From positions 62,001 to 126,000 of the forward strand of contig JBAWZA010000007.1 of the NCBI GenBank assembly GCA_037143335.1: a DNA stretch of 64,000 bases, written 5' to 3'. The notes beneath the pieces are model-generated. The model saw only the letters and a program-made list of their open reading frames with translations, did no database searches and was not told where the DNA came from. Made by a program: the position numbers and the translations under genes. Source of the stretch: PALSA-1296 sp037143335 (GTDB lineage: Bacteria > Bacteroidota > Ignavibacteria > Palsa-1295). The first letter of the stretch is position 1. Each line of letters begins with the position of its first letter. Of the stretch, positions 63,476 to 64,000 are shown piece by piece.

Positions 63476-64000
63476 TCATAAATTACCTACCATCTCCGCA
63501 GGCTTGACCCACTCATCAAATTGCTCGGAAGTAAGCAAATTCAAGGCGATCGCGGCTTCGCGGAGCGTTGTCCCCTCTTTATGAGCTTTCTTTGCTATTT
63601 TCGCCGCATTCTCGTAGCCGATATGAGGATTTAGGGCTGTCACAAGCATCAACGAATTCTCCAGATTCTTCTTGATAACCGGTAGATTTGGCACTATTCC
63701 GACTGCGCAATGCTCGGTAAAAGAATTGCACGCATCGCCAATTAGTCGAGCTGACATTAAGAAGTTATAGATCATCACTGGCTTGAAGACATTCAATTCA
63801 AAATGTCCGTTGAGTCCGCCGACAGTGATTGCCGCATCATTACCGATGACCTGAGCGCAGACCATCGTCATCGCTTCCGATTGCGTTGGATTCACCTTGC
63901 CAGGCATGATAGAAGAACCCGGCTCATTTTCTGGAATGAGAATCTCGCTGATACCACTTCTTGGACCTGATGCAAGAAGGCGAATATCATTCGCGATCTT
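63476..64000 (-). CDS. fumC: Fumarate hydratase class II, C-terminal part
   Basis: 174 residues up to the stop; the 5' part is beyond the window. The fumarase/aspartase signature G-S-S-I-M-P-G-K-V-N-P is present (GSSxMxxKxN), preceded by ASGPRSGISEILIPENEPG and followed by LNGHFELNVFKPVMIYNFL, which point to FumC rather than aspartase or argininosuccinate lyase. The enzyme converts fumarate to malate in the citric acid cycle. Confidence 0.93.
   Translation of the reverse strand, partial: KIANDIRLLASGPRSGISEILIPENEPGSSIMPGKVNPTQSEAMTMVCAQVIGNDAAITVGGLNGHFELNVFKPVMIYNFLMSARLIGDACNSFTEHCAVGIVPNLPVIKKNLENSLMLVTALNPHIGYENAAKIAKKAHKEGTTLREAAIALNLLTSEQFDEWVKPAEMVGNL

Noticed and set aside
1..64000. 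tRNA, rRNA, CRISPR, insertion sequence or prophage
   Set aside because: I looked in the spacers for T-loop sequences, regular short repeats, transposase motifs and phage genes and found none that I could support.

Overview
The window looks like chromosomal DNA from the Bacteroidota/Chlorobi side of the bacterial tree, and Candidatus Kapabacteria (Kapaibacteriota) is my best guess. The grounds are a type IX secretion (T9SS) locus with PorU and PorV, several proteins with T9SS C-terminal sorting domains, two neighbouring IgGFc-binding-domain surface proteins, PD40-OmpA proteins, an Aquifex-type aconitase, and repeated TATATTTG sites that fit the Bacteroidota housekeeping -7 element (TAnnTTTG). 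Nothing here fixes the species. I see no tRNA, rRNA, CRISPR array, insertion sequence or prophage.

Layout. 1-9.3 kb (minus strand): a cut-off IgGFc-binding-like gene, its full-length paralogue with a sorting domain, a PD40/double-OmpA protein, a class A penicillin-binding protein and an LpxH-like phosphoesterase. 9.4-14.3 kb (plus): a small LuxR-type regulator behind a C10 tract, a cysteine-rich secreted protein, a repeat protein with a sorting domain and a DUF4397-like lipoprotein. 14.3-21.1 kb: acyl-CoA dehydrogenase, acylphosphatase, a methyltransferase, two large membrane proteins and a HIT protein. 21.2-31.4 kb: a T9SS cargo, then PorU, PorV, a small membrane-associated protein, two tandem secreted helical paralogues and a GNAT protein. 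31.8-39.8 kb: a lipoprotein, a DUF4234 protein, YgfZ-NadA, HflX and a three-gene phosphatase/STAS/GHKL partner-switching module. 39.9-48.9 kb: a large secreted protein with three C-x3-GHxGxH repeats, aconitase, gamma-carbonic anhydrase, and an ECF sigma/anti-sigma/double-OmpA operon. 48.9-64 kb: a GT-C-like membrane protein, an orphan sorting domain behind an ATP-grasp gene, SecG, a small gene with a sigma-54-like promoter, a type IIG restriction-modification enzyme, aspartate kinase, an alpha/beta hydrolase, a 1129-residue TPR protein and the 3' part of fumC.

Much of the window serves the cell envelope. PorU and PorV would release and anchor cargo whose sorting domains occur at 525-3314, 10998-12716 and 21209-22096. 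The two double-OmpA proteins share one C-terminal module, and one of them sits behind its own sigma/anti-sigma pair.

The observations I rate highest are a 147-149 nt intergenic element (promoter-like block, perfect hairpin, conserved tail) present twice, 21 kb apart on opposite strands; an orphan T9SS sorting domain separated from an ATP-grasp gene by one in-frame stop; the triple GHxGxH protein; the shared OmpA-linker-OmpA module; and a GHKL switch protein whose ATP-binding G1 box is degenerate.
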